Positions 1 through 8,332 of a stretch of 64,000 nucleotides of DNA are shown here, piece by piece. The translations under genes and the position numbers were made by a program. The stretch is from Dehalococcoidia bacterium (GTDB taxonomy: Bacteria; Chloroflexota; Dehalococcoidia; Lucifugimonadales; UBA3495). The stretch's first letter is position 1; each line of letters opens with the position of its first letter. Below the pieces are notes generated by a model. That model was not told where the DNA came from, did no database searches, and saw only the letters and a program-made list of their open reading frames with translations. The stretch is from NCBI GenBank assembly GCA_022827095.1, contig JAJDTP010000004.1, positions 124,001 to 188,000 of the forward strand, given 5' to 3'.

Positions 1-356
1 CTCCGTCTGTCCCGCAGGCCGTAGGCGATGTTCTGGCGCACCGTCAGGTGGGGAAACAGGTGGTTCTGCTGCGTCACGTATCCCACGCCCCGGCGGTGCG
101 GCTCCACCCAGACCGGCCGCCCACCGGCGCCGTTCCGGTCCTCGTACACCGTGCGGCCGGCGATGACGATACGGCCGGCGTCGGGCCGGACCAAGCCGGC
201 GATGGTTCGCAGCGCTGTGGTCTTGCCCGCGCCCGACGGACCGAAGAGCACCAGGACCTGCCCGGCGTCCACCTCGAACTCAAGCTCCAATCGGAAGCCG
301 CCCATGTTCACCGCAAAGCGCCCCGATGCGCCGTTGCCGCCTGGATGATCGCTCAT
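1..356 (-). CDS. modC: Molybdate ABC transporter ATP-binding protein, partial
   Basis: Only the N-terminal ~118 residues lie in the window; the gene runs off the left edge. Reading the minus strand from ATG at 356 gives MSDHPGGNGASGRF..., with a Walker A motif GPSGAGKTT and a Q-loop segment GVGYVTQQNHLFPHLTVRQN. This is the layout of sugar/molybdate-type import ATPases. It would hydrolyse ATP on the cytoplasmic face to drive molybdate uptake. Its ATG overlaps the modB stop by 4 bp (ATGA at 353-356), so the genes are translationally coupled. The specificity is taken from the ModA and ModB neighbours; the ATPase alone could be sulfate-type. Confidence 0.85.
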   Translation of the reverse strand, partial: MSDHPGGNGASGRFAVNMGGFRLELEFEVDAGQVLVLFGPSGAGKTTALRTIAGLVRPDAGRIVIAGRTVYEDRNGAGGRPVWVEPHRRGVGYVTQQNHLFPHLTVRQNIAYGLRDRR

Positions 357-1201
357 GCCGTCGATCCGGTTCGCCGGAGCAGCACGCTCAGCGCCGCCAG
401 CGCCAGCGCGGACATCGCCAGCAGCAGCACCGCCAACGCCAGCGCCGCCCCCAGGCTCGACTCCATGGCGGTCATGATGGCCAGCGGCATGGTCTGCGTG
501 CGGCCGGTCAGGTTCCCGGCGAACATGATCGTCGCCCCGAACTCCGAGACTGCCCGAGCCCAGGCCAGGGTCAGCCCGGTCAGCAGCGACGGCCACGCCA
601 CCGGCAGGGTCAGCCGCCAGAACGTTGCCCACGGCGAAACCCCCAGCGTCTGCGACACTTCCTCGTAGGTGGGGTCCACGCCGGCGAACCCGATCCGCGC
701 CGCCCGGATGTAGAACGGCGCCGCCACGAACACCTGCGCGAAGATCACCGCCGCCGTGGTGAACGGCAGCGTCACGCCCAGGGCCCCCAGGACCGGTCCC
801 AGCAACCCGTTCCTCCCGAACGCCATCAGCATCGCCACGCCGGCCACCACCGGCGGCAGCACGATGGGCAGCTCTACGAAGGTGTCGATGACCCGCAGCG
901 CCGTCGACCGCCGGCGGGCCAGCAGCAAGGCAAAGGGCGTCCCGACCACCACGACCACCAACATGCTCACAACGCTGGTGATGATGGTGAGGCGGAGCGC
1001 CTGGAGCACCATGTCGCCCCTCAGGCCGGCCAGGAAGCCCTCCTGCTGGCTCGCCTGCACCAGCAGCGCCAGGATGGGCAACCCGATGAACAGGACGTAG
1101 ACGACAGTCGCCGCAACACCGGCCGGCGCCAGCGCCCCCAGGGACGATTGCTGTCGTCCGCCGTCAGCGCGGCCATTGCCCAGGAGGAACCTTGCGATCA
1201 T
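353..1201 (-). CDS. modB: Molybdate ABC transporter permease ModB
   Basis: This 282-residue inner-membrane permease has about five to six hydrophobic segments, starting near residue 28 (AATVVYVLFIGLPILALLVQ). The cytoplasmic EAA loop is visible in the C-terminal half (EEVSQTLGVSPWATFWRLTL), followed by the ExGA pattern SEFGATIMFAGN typical of ModB/CysT permeases. It forms the channel for molybdate delivered by ModA and powered by ModC. The start at 1201 lies 3 bp after the modA stop and the stop overlaps the modC start, so modABC reads as one operon. An N-terminal extension of ~25 polar residues precedes the first membrane segment. Confidence 0.92.
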   Translation of the reverse strand: MIARFLLGNGRADGGRQQSSLGALAPAGVAATVVYVLFIGLPILALLVQASQQEGFLAGLRGDMVLQALRLTIITSVVSMLVVVVVGTPFALLLARRRSTALRVIDTFVELPIVLPPVVAGVAMLMAFGRNGLLGPVLGALGVTLPFTTAAVIFAQVFVAAPFYIRAARIGFAGVDPTYEEVSQTLGVSPWATFWRLTLPVAWPSLLTGLTLAWARAVSEFGATIMFAGNLTGRTQTMPLAIMTAMESSLGAALALAVLLLAMSALALAALSVLLRRTGSTA

Positions 1202-1204
1202 CGA

Positions 1205-2077
1205 TCACTGCGGTGGTGTAGGAGCAACGCCCCCGGACGGCATGCCATCGTGGCAGGGGCAGGCGACGTTGGCCGGCGGCGCAAAGCCGTATTCCCGAAG
1301 AATGGCCTGCCCATCGTCGCCCTGGACGAACGCGATGAAGTCCAGGGCGGCCTGGTGATGGATGGCCTCCCCCAGCGTCGCGATGGGATACTCGGCCGCC
1401 GGGTTGAATTCAAGCGGAATTTCGATCACGCGAAACGCATCCCCGTGTTGCGCCGCTCGCGCGTCCGTCTCGTACACGATGCCGGCGTCAACCTCGCCCA
1501 GGGCGACCTTCTGGGCCACGGCCCGCACGTTGGTCTCGTGGGTCACCACATTGGCCAACACGCGCTGGGCGAAGTCGTCGGGAAAGTCTGACGACTCCGC
1601 CATCAGGTCCAGCGTCGCGCGAGCGTACCCGCCGGCCGGCGCCTCCGGCGATGCGATGGCAATACTCACCCCCGGGCGCGCCAGGTCGTCCAGGCTCTGC
1701 ACGGCGTTGGAGTCGACCGGCGCGACCACCGCCATTCGGTTGGTGGCGAAGTATTCCGGAGTGTTCCCCAACAGGTTTGCTTTCCTCACCGCCGCCATCT
1801 GCTCCCAGTCGGCCGAGGCGAAGACGTCCGCCCGCGCTCCGTGTTCCAGCTGGGTCCGCAGCGCCTGGCTTCCCGCAAAGTTGAAGGTCACTCCGACACC
1901 GGGATGGTCAGTCTCAAAGGCGTCGGCTACGGCGCGAAACGGCTCCGCCAGCGACGCCGCGGCGAACACGGTCACGGTGTCTGCCGGCGTTTCCCCCTGC
2001 GATGCGGCGGCACACCCGCCGGCCGTGACCGCCAGGACGAACGCTGCGGTTGCCAGCGCCAGAAAACGGAGATTCAT
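1205..2077 (-). CDS. modA: Molybdate-binding lipoprotein ModA
   Basis: This 290-residue substrate-binding protein begins with a lipoprotein signal (MNLRFLALATAAFVLAVTAGGC). The lipobox cysteine is at residue 22, so the mature protein is membrane-anchored. The body carries the ModA signatures TVFAAASLAEPFRAVADAFE, FNFAGSQALRTQLEHGA, FADVFASADWEQM-type and VALGEVDAGIVYETDA. It captures molybdate or tungstate outside the cell and passes it to ModB. It is the first gene of the minus-strand modABC operon. The C-terminus ends in an unusual CPCHDG tail. A GAGG Shine-Dalgarno-like motif precedes the ATG. Confidence 0.93.
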   Translation of the reverse strand: MNLRFLALATAAFVLAVTAGGCAAASQGETPADTVTVFAAASLAEPFRAVADAFETDHPGVGVTFNFAGSQALRTQLEHGARADVFASADWEQMAAVRKANLLGNTPEYFATNRMAVVAPVDSNAVQSLDDLARPGVSIAIASPEAPAGGYARATLDLMAESSDFPDDFAQRVLANVVTHETNVRAVAQKVALGEVDAGIVYETDARAAQHGDAFRVIEIPLEFNPAAEYPIATLGEAIHHQAALDFIAFVQGDDGQAILREYGFAPPANVACPCHDGMPSGGVAPTPPQ

Positions 2078-2385
2078 CGGACTGCTGATCCTCGTGGGTT
2101 GCGCACAGACTTGGATTATAGCAACGGGCCACTCGCGCGTATGTCATTGCGAGCGCAGCGTGGCAATCTCGTTGCGGCCAGGATCGTCGCTAGACCAGCG
2201 GGATTGCCCACGTCGCTCCGCCCTTGGCAATGACAGGTTTGTCGAAACTGGGTACGCTTGAGCAACGGCCTCGCCTTGACTTGCCATAGGCGCTGCCGTT
2301 AAATGGCCCAACGGCGGCGGCGGCGACTTCTGCTGACCGTCACCTTCCCCTTGCAAGACTAATCGACCCTTCAGGAGGTCACCAA
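2078..2385. other. Intergenic region holding a palindromic repeat
   Basis: This ~308-bp gap separates divergent modA and the Lin0512 gene. Its centre (about 2137-2256) is a copy of the dispersed palindromic element described separately. Both promoters must lie in the remainder. A Shine-Dalgarno AGGAGG stands just before 2386. No other gene was recognised. Confidence 0.6.
2137..2256. repeat. Palindromic MITE-like element, copy 1 (type B right end)
   Basis: The core runs 2143-2235, from gtcattgcgagcgcagcg to the inverted ggcaatgaca. The right flank carries aaactgggtacg (2245-2256), the type B outer terminal repeat seen also at 48078 and 58227. The left outer repeat is degenerate. Confidence 0.75.
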
Positions 2386-2730
2386 ATGGCTCTCGTGCGT
2401 TGCGTTACCGAAATGGGCATGGGCGTGGATGTTCACGGCTTGGATTACACCCTGGCGGCCAAGCGGGCCGTGTTTGACGCCATTCACCACAGCAGTCTCG
2501 GCTTTGCCCGCCTGGTGGGCGCCACCGCCGATGACATGACCGTCAACGTCACCATCGGCGCGCCCCATCCCGAGAAGGTCAACGCCGACGAGGTTGCCGA
2601 CTCGCTGCCCCATGGACGGGCCAACGTGGACGTCGTAGTGGGCGGCCTCCAGTTGCTCAATGAGGACGGCAGCGACGGCACCCTGATTGCCAACGCCATC
2701 ATCACCGTCAGCATCGAAGACGGCAAGTAG
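2386..2730 (+). CDS. Lin0512 family protein
   Basis: This 114-residue protein matches my recollection of the Lin0512 family (TIGR02058/PF09585): a short conserved cytosolic protein with an N-terminal GMGVDVHGLDYTLAAKRAV segment, a central VTIGAPHPEKV strand and a VVVGGLQLLNEDGSDG loop. The length is typical for the family. Its function is unknown and no catalytic residues are evident. A strong AGGAGG Shine-Dalgarno 8 bp upstream fixes the ATG at 2386. Palindromic elements flank it on both sides, so it is probably monocistronic. Confidence 0.85.
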   Translation: MALVRCVTEMGMGVDVHGLDYTLAAKRAVFDAIHHSSLGFARLVGATADDMTVNVTIGAPHPEKVNADEVADSLPHGRANVDVVVGGLQLLNEDGSDGTLIANAIITVSIEDGK

Positions 2731-2757
2731 CCGCCGCGTGTCGCGCATGCCAAGCCT

Positions 2758-2848
2758 GTCATCGCGAGGAGCGCAGCGACGTGGCGATCTCGTTGCCGAA
2801 AGAGGCGCCGCCGCCCCGCCGAGATTGCCACGCTGCGCTCGCGATGAC
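2758..2848. repeat. Palindromic MITE-like element, copy 2
   Basis: An inverted repeat from gtcatcgcgaggagcgcagcg to ctgcgctcgcgatgac, between the Lin0512 and YkgJ genes. The right flank ccgggtacgcgtgagg resembles the type B end. Confidence 0.75.
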
Positions 2849-2887
2849 GGTTCGAGCCAAGCCGGGTACGCGTGAGGCCGTCGCGCC

Positions 2888-3250
2888 GTGCCTGACCTGA
2901 CCGTCTCAGCGGAGGAAGCCAGCCGCATCTGCATGAAAGAGTGCCACGCCATGTGCTGCCGTGGCCCCATCATCCTGCGGCTGGACCCGGACGAAGTGGC
3001 CGGCTTCTATCGCTTGGCGGCCGATCTGGGTACTGAGGCCAGGATCAGCCGTGCGTCCGACGGCGGCGGGAACGTCCTCTTCCTGGACCAGGAGAGAGAG
3101 TGCTGCCCCATGCTGGATACGGCCACCTCCGGTTGCCGCATCTACGACCAGCGGCCCCGGGTCTGCCGGGAGTTCCCCCGCAAGCGTGAGCCCGGCTGCC
3201 CTCTTTCCGAGCATATCACGCCGGAACCGCAACCCGGCCAAACACCATAG
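2888..3250 (+). CDS. YkgJ-family cysteine-cluster protein
   Basis: This 120-residue protein has a conserved cysteine pattern: C at residues 15 and 19, then CC at 23-24 (KECHAMCCRGPI). A second cluster follows (RECCPMLDTATSGCRIYDQRPRVCREFP). It matches the YkgJ/UPF0153 family (PF03692), proposed to bind zinc or an iron-sulfur cluster. The final RPxxCRxFP motif is the family hallmark. The predicted start is GTG at 2888, with a GAGG about nine bases upstream. Its last 35 bp overlap the convergent SGNH hydrolase gene. Confidence 0.85.
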   Translation: MPDLTVSAEEASRICMKECHAMCCRGPIILRLDPDEVAGFYRLAADLGTEARISRASDGGGNVLFLDQERECCPMLDTATSGCRIYDQRPRVCREFPRKREPGCPLSEHITPEPQPGQTP

Positions 3251-4229
3251 CCGCCACCCTCTCCGCGAAGTTCCGCCCCATCGCCTGGTAGCCCTCCGCA
3301 TCGGGATGCAGGTCGTCGGGCAGCATGTGGGCCATCTCCGGCCCGAACAGCTTCAGCCCGTCCACGTAGTGCAGGTTGCCGTCGCCCCGCGCCTGCATCA
3401 GCGCCACCGCCTCGGCCACCTCGGCGCGCATGGCCGACAGCGTGAACCCAACGGGGTTCTCAGTGTTCTCCCGCGACGCCGAGAAGATCGGCGAGATCAC
3501 CGCCAGTGGCGTGTCAGGGTGCTTCTCCCGCAGGATGTGCACGAAGCCGATGATGGCCGGCATGAACGTCCGCAGCCCGATGCTGGCCGCGTTGTACATG
3601 TTGATACCGACCTTCATTGACAGATAGTCGGCCGGCAGATCACGCATCATCCGCGCCACCATGGGCTCCAGGTGGCAGCCTCCGCCGTAGCCCAGGCAGG
3701 TCAGGTTCAGATCGCACGCTCGGGCCGCCACGGCCGGCCAGGTCAGGCTGGGGCTGGCCGCCGTCCGGCAGTGGGTAATCGAGCTGCCGTAGGCGACCCA
3801 GCGCGGCCGCCGGTCGTCGTAGGGTTCCAGGCCGGCCCCGTCCGAAACTTCCAGATGACGCAGCCGGAACTCCCCGTGCTGCGGCAGCCACAGCTCCACC
3901 AGCTTCTCGCTGCCCGGCAGGCCGTCGAAACTGAAGCCGTCCCGACCCTGCAGCGCGGCCGACCCGTGAAATTGCCCGTCGCAGTAGATGTCGATAGGGC
4001 TGGACTCCACCGCAGGAACCACCGACCCGGCCACGATTGCGGTGTCGCTGCGGAATGAAATCCGCACGCCGGCCGGCATGGCCGCCCGCTCCCGCAGGGC
4101 ATCGGGCGGAAACAGCGAGCGATCCTCGTAGGGAATGCGCCACGGCATCCGCCACTCAGCGGTGTCGTGGAACGAAATGGCCCCCGGCCAGTTCAGCCGG
4201 GGGTCGTCCGGTCGGATGGTTTGAGGCAT
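3216..4229 (-). CDS. SGNH/GDSL-type hydrolase with N-terminal beta domain
   Basis: This 337-residue cytosolic esterase-like protein has two parts. Residues ~1-140 form a beta-rich domain as in SsfX3/CE2-like acyl esterases. Residues ~145-337 form an SGNH domain: nucleophile motif YGSSITH (Ser149/150), glycine block LGYGGGCHLEP, Asn block KVGINMYNA, and the C-terminal Asp-His pair in DDLHPDAEGY. The start at 4229 is chosen because GGAGG sits 7 bp upstream; an upstream in-frame ATG would overlap the PIN gene. The substrate is unknown; carbohydrate or acyl ester deacylation is an inference. The 3' end overlaps the convergent YkgJ gene by 35 bp. Confidence 0.85.
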   Translation of the reverse strand: MPQTIRPDDPRLNWPGAISFHDTAEWRMPWRIPYEDRSLFPPDALRERAAMPAGVRISFRSDTAIVAGSVVPAVESSPIDIYCDGQFHGSAALQGRDGFSFDGLPGSEKLVELWLPQHGEFRLRHLEVSDGAGLEPYDDRRPRWVAYGSSITHCRTAASPSLTWPAVAARACDLNLTCLGYGGGCHLEPMVARMMRDLPADYLSMKVGINMYNAASIGLRTFMPAIIGFVHILREKHPDTPLAVISPIFSASRENTENPVGFTLSAMRAEVAEAVALMQARGDGNLHYVDGLKLFGPEMAHMLPDDLHPDAEGYQAMGRNFAERVAAMVFGRVAVPA

Positions 4230-4242
4230 GGAGATCCTCCGT

Positions 4243-4674
4243 TCACGCCGCGGGGGTTTCCGCAAAGGGGTTCCTGATGGTCAGCCCCTCTATCCGTTGG
4301 CCGTCCTGCATATCCTCGCTGTACAGAGTGGCGCATCCTGCCGCCAGCGCCGCGGCCACAATCAGCGAATCGTAGAAGCTGAAGCCGTAGCGCGTCTGTA
4401 TTTCGAGGCCGTTGCGGTACAGCGCTTCACTCGGGTCGATTTGCCAGAGCGGAAAGAGTATGTCGTCGCACAACTGGGTCAGCTGGTCCGAGTCATATCC
4501 CACAATCCTGCCGACGACGTTCAGAGTCTCTTGTACCACTTGGTAGCTGATGCAACCCGTCTCGTTGTCCAGCATTTCGCGCACCAGTTCATCTGCCCGC
4601 AAATACTTGTCCTGTTCCGAGTGCTCAAAGAGGTACACAAAAATGTTGGAGTCCAGGAAGTTTTCAGCGGGCAT
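4243..4674 (-). CDS. PIN-domain ribonuclease, VapC-like toxin
   Basis: This 143-residue PIN domain shows the acidic residues that coordinate metal. Asp8 is in LDSNIFVYLFE, a Glu is in QVVQETLNVV, an Asp is in FSFYDSLIVAAA, and a further acidic cluster is in YSEDMQDG. Such proteins cleave RNA and act as toxins when unpaired from their antitoxin. It overlaps the upstream small gene by 11 bp, the usual antitoxin-toxin layout. The length is normal. The RNA target cannot be inferred. Confidence 0.88.
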   Translation of the reverse strand: MPAENFLDSNIFVYLFEHSEQDKYLRADELVREMLDNETGCISYQVVQETLNVVGRIVGYDSDQLTQLCDDILFPLWQIDPSEALYRNGLEIQTRYGFSFYDSLIVAAALAAGCATLYSEDMQDGQRIEGLTIRNPFAETPAA

Positions 4675-4918
4675 TCATCTCGTCTCGCGTTGGCTTGGGG
4701 CCGCTCGTGTCTATGTACTTGCGTAATTCCTCGATTGTGGCCATGGCGCGATCCACCCGCGCCTTGCGTTCCTCTGGCGTCTCCTCGATCCGCTCGTCAC
4801 CGGCATAATCCTCCATCCAGGAGCGGATCATCGTGTCCAACGTTGTATTTTCCCGAAACGCTTTGCGACGCGCGGCGTCCAGCAAGCGGTCGTCGACGTG
4901 GACGGTAAAGCTCTTCAT
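4664..4918 (-). CDS. Ribbon-helix-helix-like antitoxin, partner of PIN toxin
   Basis: This is an 84-residue protein from ATG at 4918, preceded by GGGAG at good spacing. The N-terminus MKSFTVHVDDRLLDAARRKA resembles a ribbon-helix-helix DNA-binding strand plus helix. The C-terminal half is charged and probably disordered, suited to wrap the toxin. It would bind the PIN toxin and repress the shared promoter. An upstream in-frame extension to 5032 exists but has no clear ribosome site and is not favoured. Confidence 0.8.
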   Translation of the reverse strand: MKSFTVHVDDRLLDAARRKAFRENTTLDTMIRSWMEDYAGDERIEETPEERKARVDRAMATIEELRKYIDTSGPKPTRDEMNAR

Positions 4919-5100
4919 GGGATGCTCCCTTCGAATGCACAGTATGGCAGTGAGCCCATTATACAAAACCGCTCCGTACCCAGGCTTGCACGCCCCGTCA
5001 ATCTGGAACTGCCTCGCCTTTTCCAGTATCATTGCGGAAACCCACCAGATTGCACTCGCATTCTCCTGAAACCGAACGCTCCTGAACTAGGAGGATAGCC

Positions 5101-6648
5101 TTGAAGTACGACTACATTGTCATCGGCGCCGGCTCTGCCGGCTCGATTATGGCCACCCGGCTGAGCGAGGACCCTAACACTTCAGTGTTGCTCCTCGAGG
5201 CCGGGCCGGACTATCCCAACTTCGAGCACCTGCCCGACGAAGTGAAGTTCGGCTACGCCACCGCCACCGACGTCATGACCAGCGACCACAATTGGCAGTT
5301 CACCGGCTACGGCACTCCCGAGAACCCCGAGATCATGGTGCCCCGGGGCAAGGTCACCGGCGGTTCCAGCGCCATCAACGGCCAGATGTTCCTGCGTGGC
5401 GTCCCCGAGGACTACGACGGCTGGGCAGCCATGGGCAACGACCAGTGGAGCTTCCAGAACCTGCTGGGCTGCTTCCGCCGCCTGGAGACCGACACCGACT
5501 TTTCGGACGACTTCCACGGCAACGACGGACCCATCGTGGCCCGTCGCTTCAAGCGCGAGGATTGGCTCCCGGCGCAGAACGCCTTCTACAACGCCGCCCG
5601 CGCCTACGGCTTTCCGCATACCGACGACCACAACAGCCCCGACTCCACCGGCATCGGCCCCACGCCCTTCAACAACCCCAACGGCATCCGCTGGAGCACC
5701 GCCCTGGGCTACCTCGAACTGGCGCGTCACCGGTTGAACTTCACCCTTCGCCCCAACTGCACCGTGCACCGAGTGGTGTTTGACGGCAACAAGGCCACCG
5801 GCGTGGTGGTGGAGAGCGGCGGCGAGGTGTTCACCGTCGAAGGCGACCAGATCATCCTCAGCGGCGGCGCCATCGCCTCCCCCCAACTCCTCATGCTCTC
5901 CGGCGTCGGCCCCGCCGAGCACTTGCGCAGCCTGGGTATCCCCGTGGTACACGACAGCCCCGGAGTAGGCCAGAATCTGCGCGACCATCCCATCGTGCCC
6001 GTTACCTGGCGCACCAAGCCTGGATTTGAGTTGGACGGTTTCGCCCCCAGGATGCAAACCTGCCTGAAGTACACCGCTGACGGGTCAGATCTGCGCAACG
6101 ATATGATCATGATCTTCTCGTCCTTCGCCACCGAGCAGGTGATACGGGGCGGTAGCCGAATGGAGCCCCTGGGCATCCGCGCTTCCGTGTCCATCTACCT
6201 GGCTGTCGGCGCGGGCGAACTGAAACTGAACTCGACCGATCCCCACGATCAGCCCTACCTGGACTACAACTATCTGCAGGAAGAGTTCGACCGCCAGCGT
6301 CTGCGCGACGGTGTCCGCATCGCCGCGGAACTGGGCAATCACAGCGACTTTGCCGACATCATCCAGGAGCGCACCGAGCCCCTGGACTCCGATCTGGAGA
6401 CCGACGAGGCGTTGGACCACTGGCTCCGCAGCAACGTCTCCACCGCCCAGCACATCTCCTGCACCTGCAAGATGGGCCCGGCCTCGGACCCCATGGCGGT
6501 GGTTGACCAGTACGGCAAGGTCCACGGGCTGGAGAACATCCGCGTGGTGGACGCTTCCATCATGCCCGACTGCATCCGCGCCAACACCAACGTCACCACC
6601 ATGATGATCGGCGAGCGCGTCTCAGAACTCATACTGCAGGGCAATTAG
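5101..6648 (+). CDS. GMC-family FAD-dependent oxidoreductase (choline dehydrogenase-like)
   Basis: This 515-residue flavoenzyme oxidises an alcohol group; the substrate is unknown. The N-terminal dinucleotide fold is YIVIGAGSAGSIMATRLSED followed by LLLEAG. The GMC signature 1 region reads PRGKVTGGSSAINGQMFLRG and signature 2 reads SGGAIASPQLLMLSGVGP. The C-terminal catalytic His lies in STAQHISCTCKMG and the last motif in NTNVTTMMIGER. The start is TTG at 5101, supported by GGAGG seven bases upstream. No signal peptide is present. It precedes the DUF1800-NHL-DUF1501 genes, but a palindromic repeat separates them. Confidence 0.92.
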   Translation: MKYDYIVIGAGSAGSIMATRLSEDPNTSVLLLEAGPDYPNFEHLPDEVKFGYATATDVMTSDHNWQFTGYGTPENPEIMVPRGKVTGGSSAINGQMFLRGVPEDYDGWAAMGNDQWSFQNLLGCFRRLETDTDFSDDFHGNDGPIVARRFKREDWLPAQNAFYNAARAYGFPHTDDHNSPDSTGIGPTPFNNPNGIRWSTALGYLELARHRLNFTLRPNCTVHRVVFDGNKATGVVVESGGEVFTVEGDQIILSGGAIASPQLLMLSGVGPAEHLRSLGIPVVHDSPGVGQNLRDHPIVPVTWRTKPGFELDGFAPRMQTCLKYTADGSDLRNDMIMIFSSFATEQVIRGGSRMEPLGIRASVSIYLAVGAGELKLNSTDPHDQPYLDYNYLQEEFDRQRLRDGVRIAAELGNHSDFADIIQERTEPLDSDLETDEALDHWLRSNVSTAQHISCTCKMGPASDPMAVVDQYGKVHGLENIRVVDASIMPDCIRANTNVTTMMIGERVSELILQGN

Positions 6649-6653
6649 ATACA

Positions 6654-6738
6654 GTCATTGCGAGCGCAGCGTGGCAATCCCGTCGCGCCACCGCAAACCC
6701 TGAAGGGATTGCCGCGTCGCTGCGCTTCTCGCAATGAC
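6654..6738. repeat. Palindromic MITE-like element, copy 3
   Basis: The core inverted repeat (gtcattgcgagcgcagcg ... cgcttctcgcaatgac) lies directly after the GMC oxidoreductase stop and just before the DUF1800 gene. No clear outer terminal repeat is visible. Confidence 0.75.
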
Positions 6739-6752
6739 AGGGGGTAAAAGTT

Positions 6753-8168
6753 ATGGCAAACCGCGATGTTGAACTTATCGGCCACCTGATGCGCCGCGCC
6801 GGTTTTGGCGCCACCCGCCAGCAATTGGAGTCCTATGCCGCCCAGGGCTACGAAGCCACCGTGGACCGGCTCCTGGACCACAGCAGCGAGCAGCGCATGG
6901 GCGACGACCTGATCCGCCGCTTCCACCCCGAACTGTCCGGCATGATGGGCACGCTGGGTTCCGGCGAGAACTGGCTGTACCGAATGGCCACCACCAGCAC
7001 GCCGCTGCGCGAGAAGGTCGCCCTCTTTTGGCACGGCATCTTCGCCACCGGATACCCCAAGGTCATCCACGGCAAGGCCCTGTCCGACCAAGTGCGCATG
7101 TTCCGCTATCGGGGCATGGGCAGCTTCCGCGACCTGCTGGTGGAGCTGTCCCGGGATCCCGCCATGATCATCTGGCTGGACAACCAGGACAACCACAAGG
7201 ACGCCATCAACGAGAACTACGGCCGCGAGTTGCTGGAGCTGTTCTCCATGGGCGTCGGCAACTACACCGAGCAGGACGTCCAGGAGTGCGCCCGCGCCTT
7301 CACCGGCTGGACCCTGGGCAACCGCGAGTACATGGAACTGCGCTCCATGCGCGACTCCGACTGGCCCTACGGCCGCATCTCCTGGCACTTCGAGTTCCAG
7401 GAGGCAGACCACGACTTCGGCGAGAAGGAGTTCCTGGGCCAGCGCGGACAGTTCAACGGCGAAGATATCGTCGACATCATCTGCCAGCAGGAGGCCACCG
7501 CCCGGTTTATCGCCCGGCACATGTACAGCTTCTTCGTGGCCGACGAGCCACCAGTGCCCGAATGGCCCTACACCGAACCACAGGATCCGGAGGCCATCGA
7601 CCTGCTGGTCCAGGCATACTTCGACAGCGGTTACAACATTGCCGCCATGCTGCGCGCCCTGTTCAACGCCGACTTCTTCAAGGACCAGGCGGTCTGGTAT
7701 CGCAAGGTGAAGAGTCCCGTCGAACTGGTGGCCGGCGTTCTGCGCCTCACCGGCGAGTTTGACCGCCCCCGCAAGGAGATCCTCGACCGCTACCAGCAGG
7801 CGGTGTTCATGGGGCAGTTCCTGAACAACCCGCCCAGCGTGGAGGGCTGGCACCAGGGCACCGACTGGATCGACACCGGCTCCCTGGTCGAGCGCATCAA
7901 CTTCGCCTCGCAGCAACTGGGAGACACCGCCAAGCCCGGCGTCAACGCCATGGTGGAGCGGATCAGCGAAACGCCGTCGGCCGTCTCGCCGGAGATGCTG
8001 GTGGACGCGTGCCTTGACCAGGTGGGCGCGATACAGGTCTCCGAGGAGACCCGCCGCGAGTTGGTCGATTTCGCTTCCGTGGTGGGTTCGCCCGACGATG
8101 CCGGCCAGGGCCGCGTCGCCGAGGTGCTCCAAATGGTGGCGTCGACCCACGAGTTCCAGCGGGCTTAA
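6753..8168 (+). CDS. DUF1800 domain-containing protein
   Basis: This 471-residue protein begins VELIGHLMRRAGFGATRQQLE, the standard opening of DUF1800 (PF08811), and continues with KVALFWHGIFATG, NENYGRELLELFSMGVGNYT and ARAFTGWTL blocks. All are family hallmarks. The function is unknown, though DUF1800 genes are commonly paired with DUF1501 genes, as here with one NHL gene between them. No signal peptide is seen. The C-terminal ~100 residues include NPPSVEGWHQGTDWIDT, also conserved in the family. Confidence 0.9.
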   Translation: MANRDVELIGHLMRRAGFGATRQQLESYAAQGYEATVDRLLDHSSEQRMGDDLIRRFHPELSGMMGTLGSGENWLYRMATTSTPLREKVALFWHGIFATGYPKVIHGKALSDQVRMFRYRGMGSFRDLLVELSRDPAMIIWLDNQDNHKDAINENYGRELLELFSMGVGNYTEQDVQECARAFTGWTLGNREYMELRSMRDSDWPYGRISWHFEFQEADHDFGEKEFLGQRGQFNGEDIVDIICQQEATARFIARHMYSFFVADEPPVPEWPYTEPQDPEAIDLLVQAYFDSGYNIAAMLRALFNADFFKDQAVWYRKVKSPVELVAGVLRLTGEFDRPRKEILDRYQQAVFMGQFLNNPPSVEGWHQGTDWIDTGSLVERINFASQQLGDTAKPGVNAMVERISETPSAVSPEMLVDACLDQVGAIQVSEETRRELVDFASVVGSPDDAGQGRVAEVLQMVASTHEFQRA

Positions 8169-8190
8169 CAGCCAAGGAGTGTTAACAATG

Positions 8191-8288
8191 CCGTCATTCC
8201 TGCGAAAGCCAGAATCCAGATAGTACAAATAAGACCAACGTTCTGCTGACAGCGATTTCCCTGGGTTCCTGCGAAAGCAGGAACGATG
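8191..8288. repeat. Second palindromic repeat family (cctgcgaaagcagg type)
   Basis: The left arm tcattcctgcgaaagcc and the right arm form an inverted element. The right end is itself a perfect hairpin at 8265-8284: eight-base arms gttcctgc/gcaggaac around a GAAA loop. It differs from the gTCATTGCGAG family. It lies between the DUF1800 and NHL genes. Confidence 0.6.
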
Positions 8289-8332
8289 GGGTGATTACCA
8301 AATTGTCAACACATCCCCACGGTGAAAAGACC

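Noticed and set aside
326-1591. Long plus-strand open frame over modB and modA
   Set aside because: It is a GC-rich antisense shadow with extreme Arg/Gln/His content; the minus-strand modA and modB genes explain the sequence.
2371-2973. Open frames that translate the palindromic repeats (SLRAQRGNL-like peptides)
   Set aside because: These peptides recur wherever the repeat occurs and reflect the repeat DNA, not a gene.
6645-8228. Long minus-strand open frame opposite DUF1800
   Set aside because: Antisense shadow of a high-GC gene; its end even translates a palindromic repeat.
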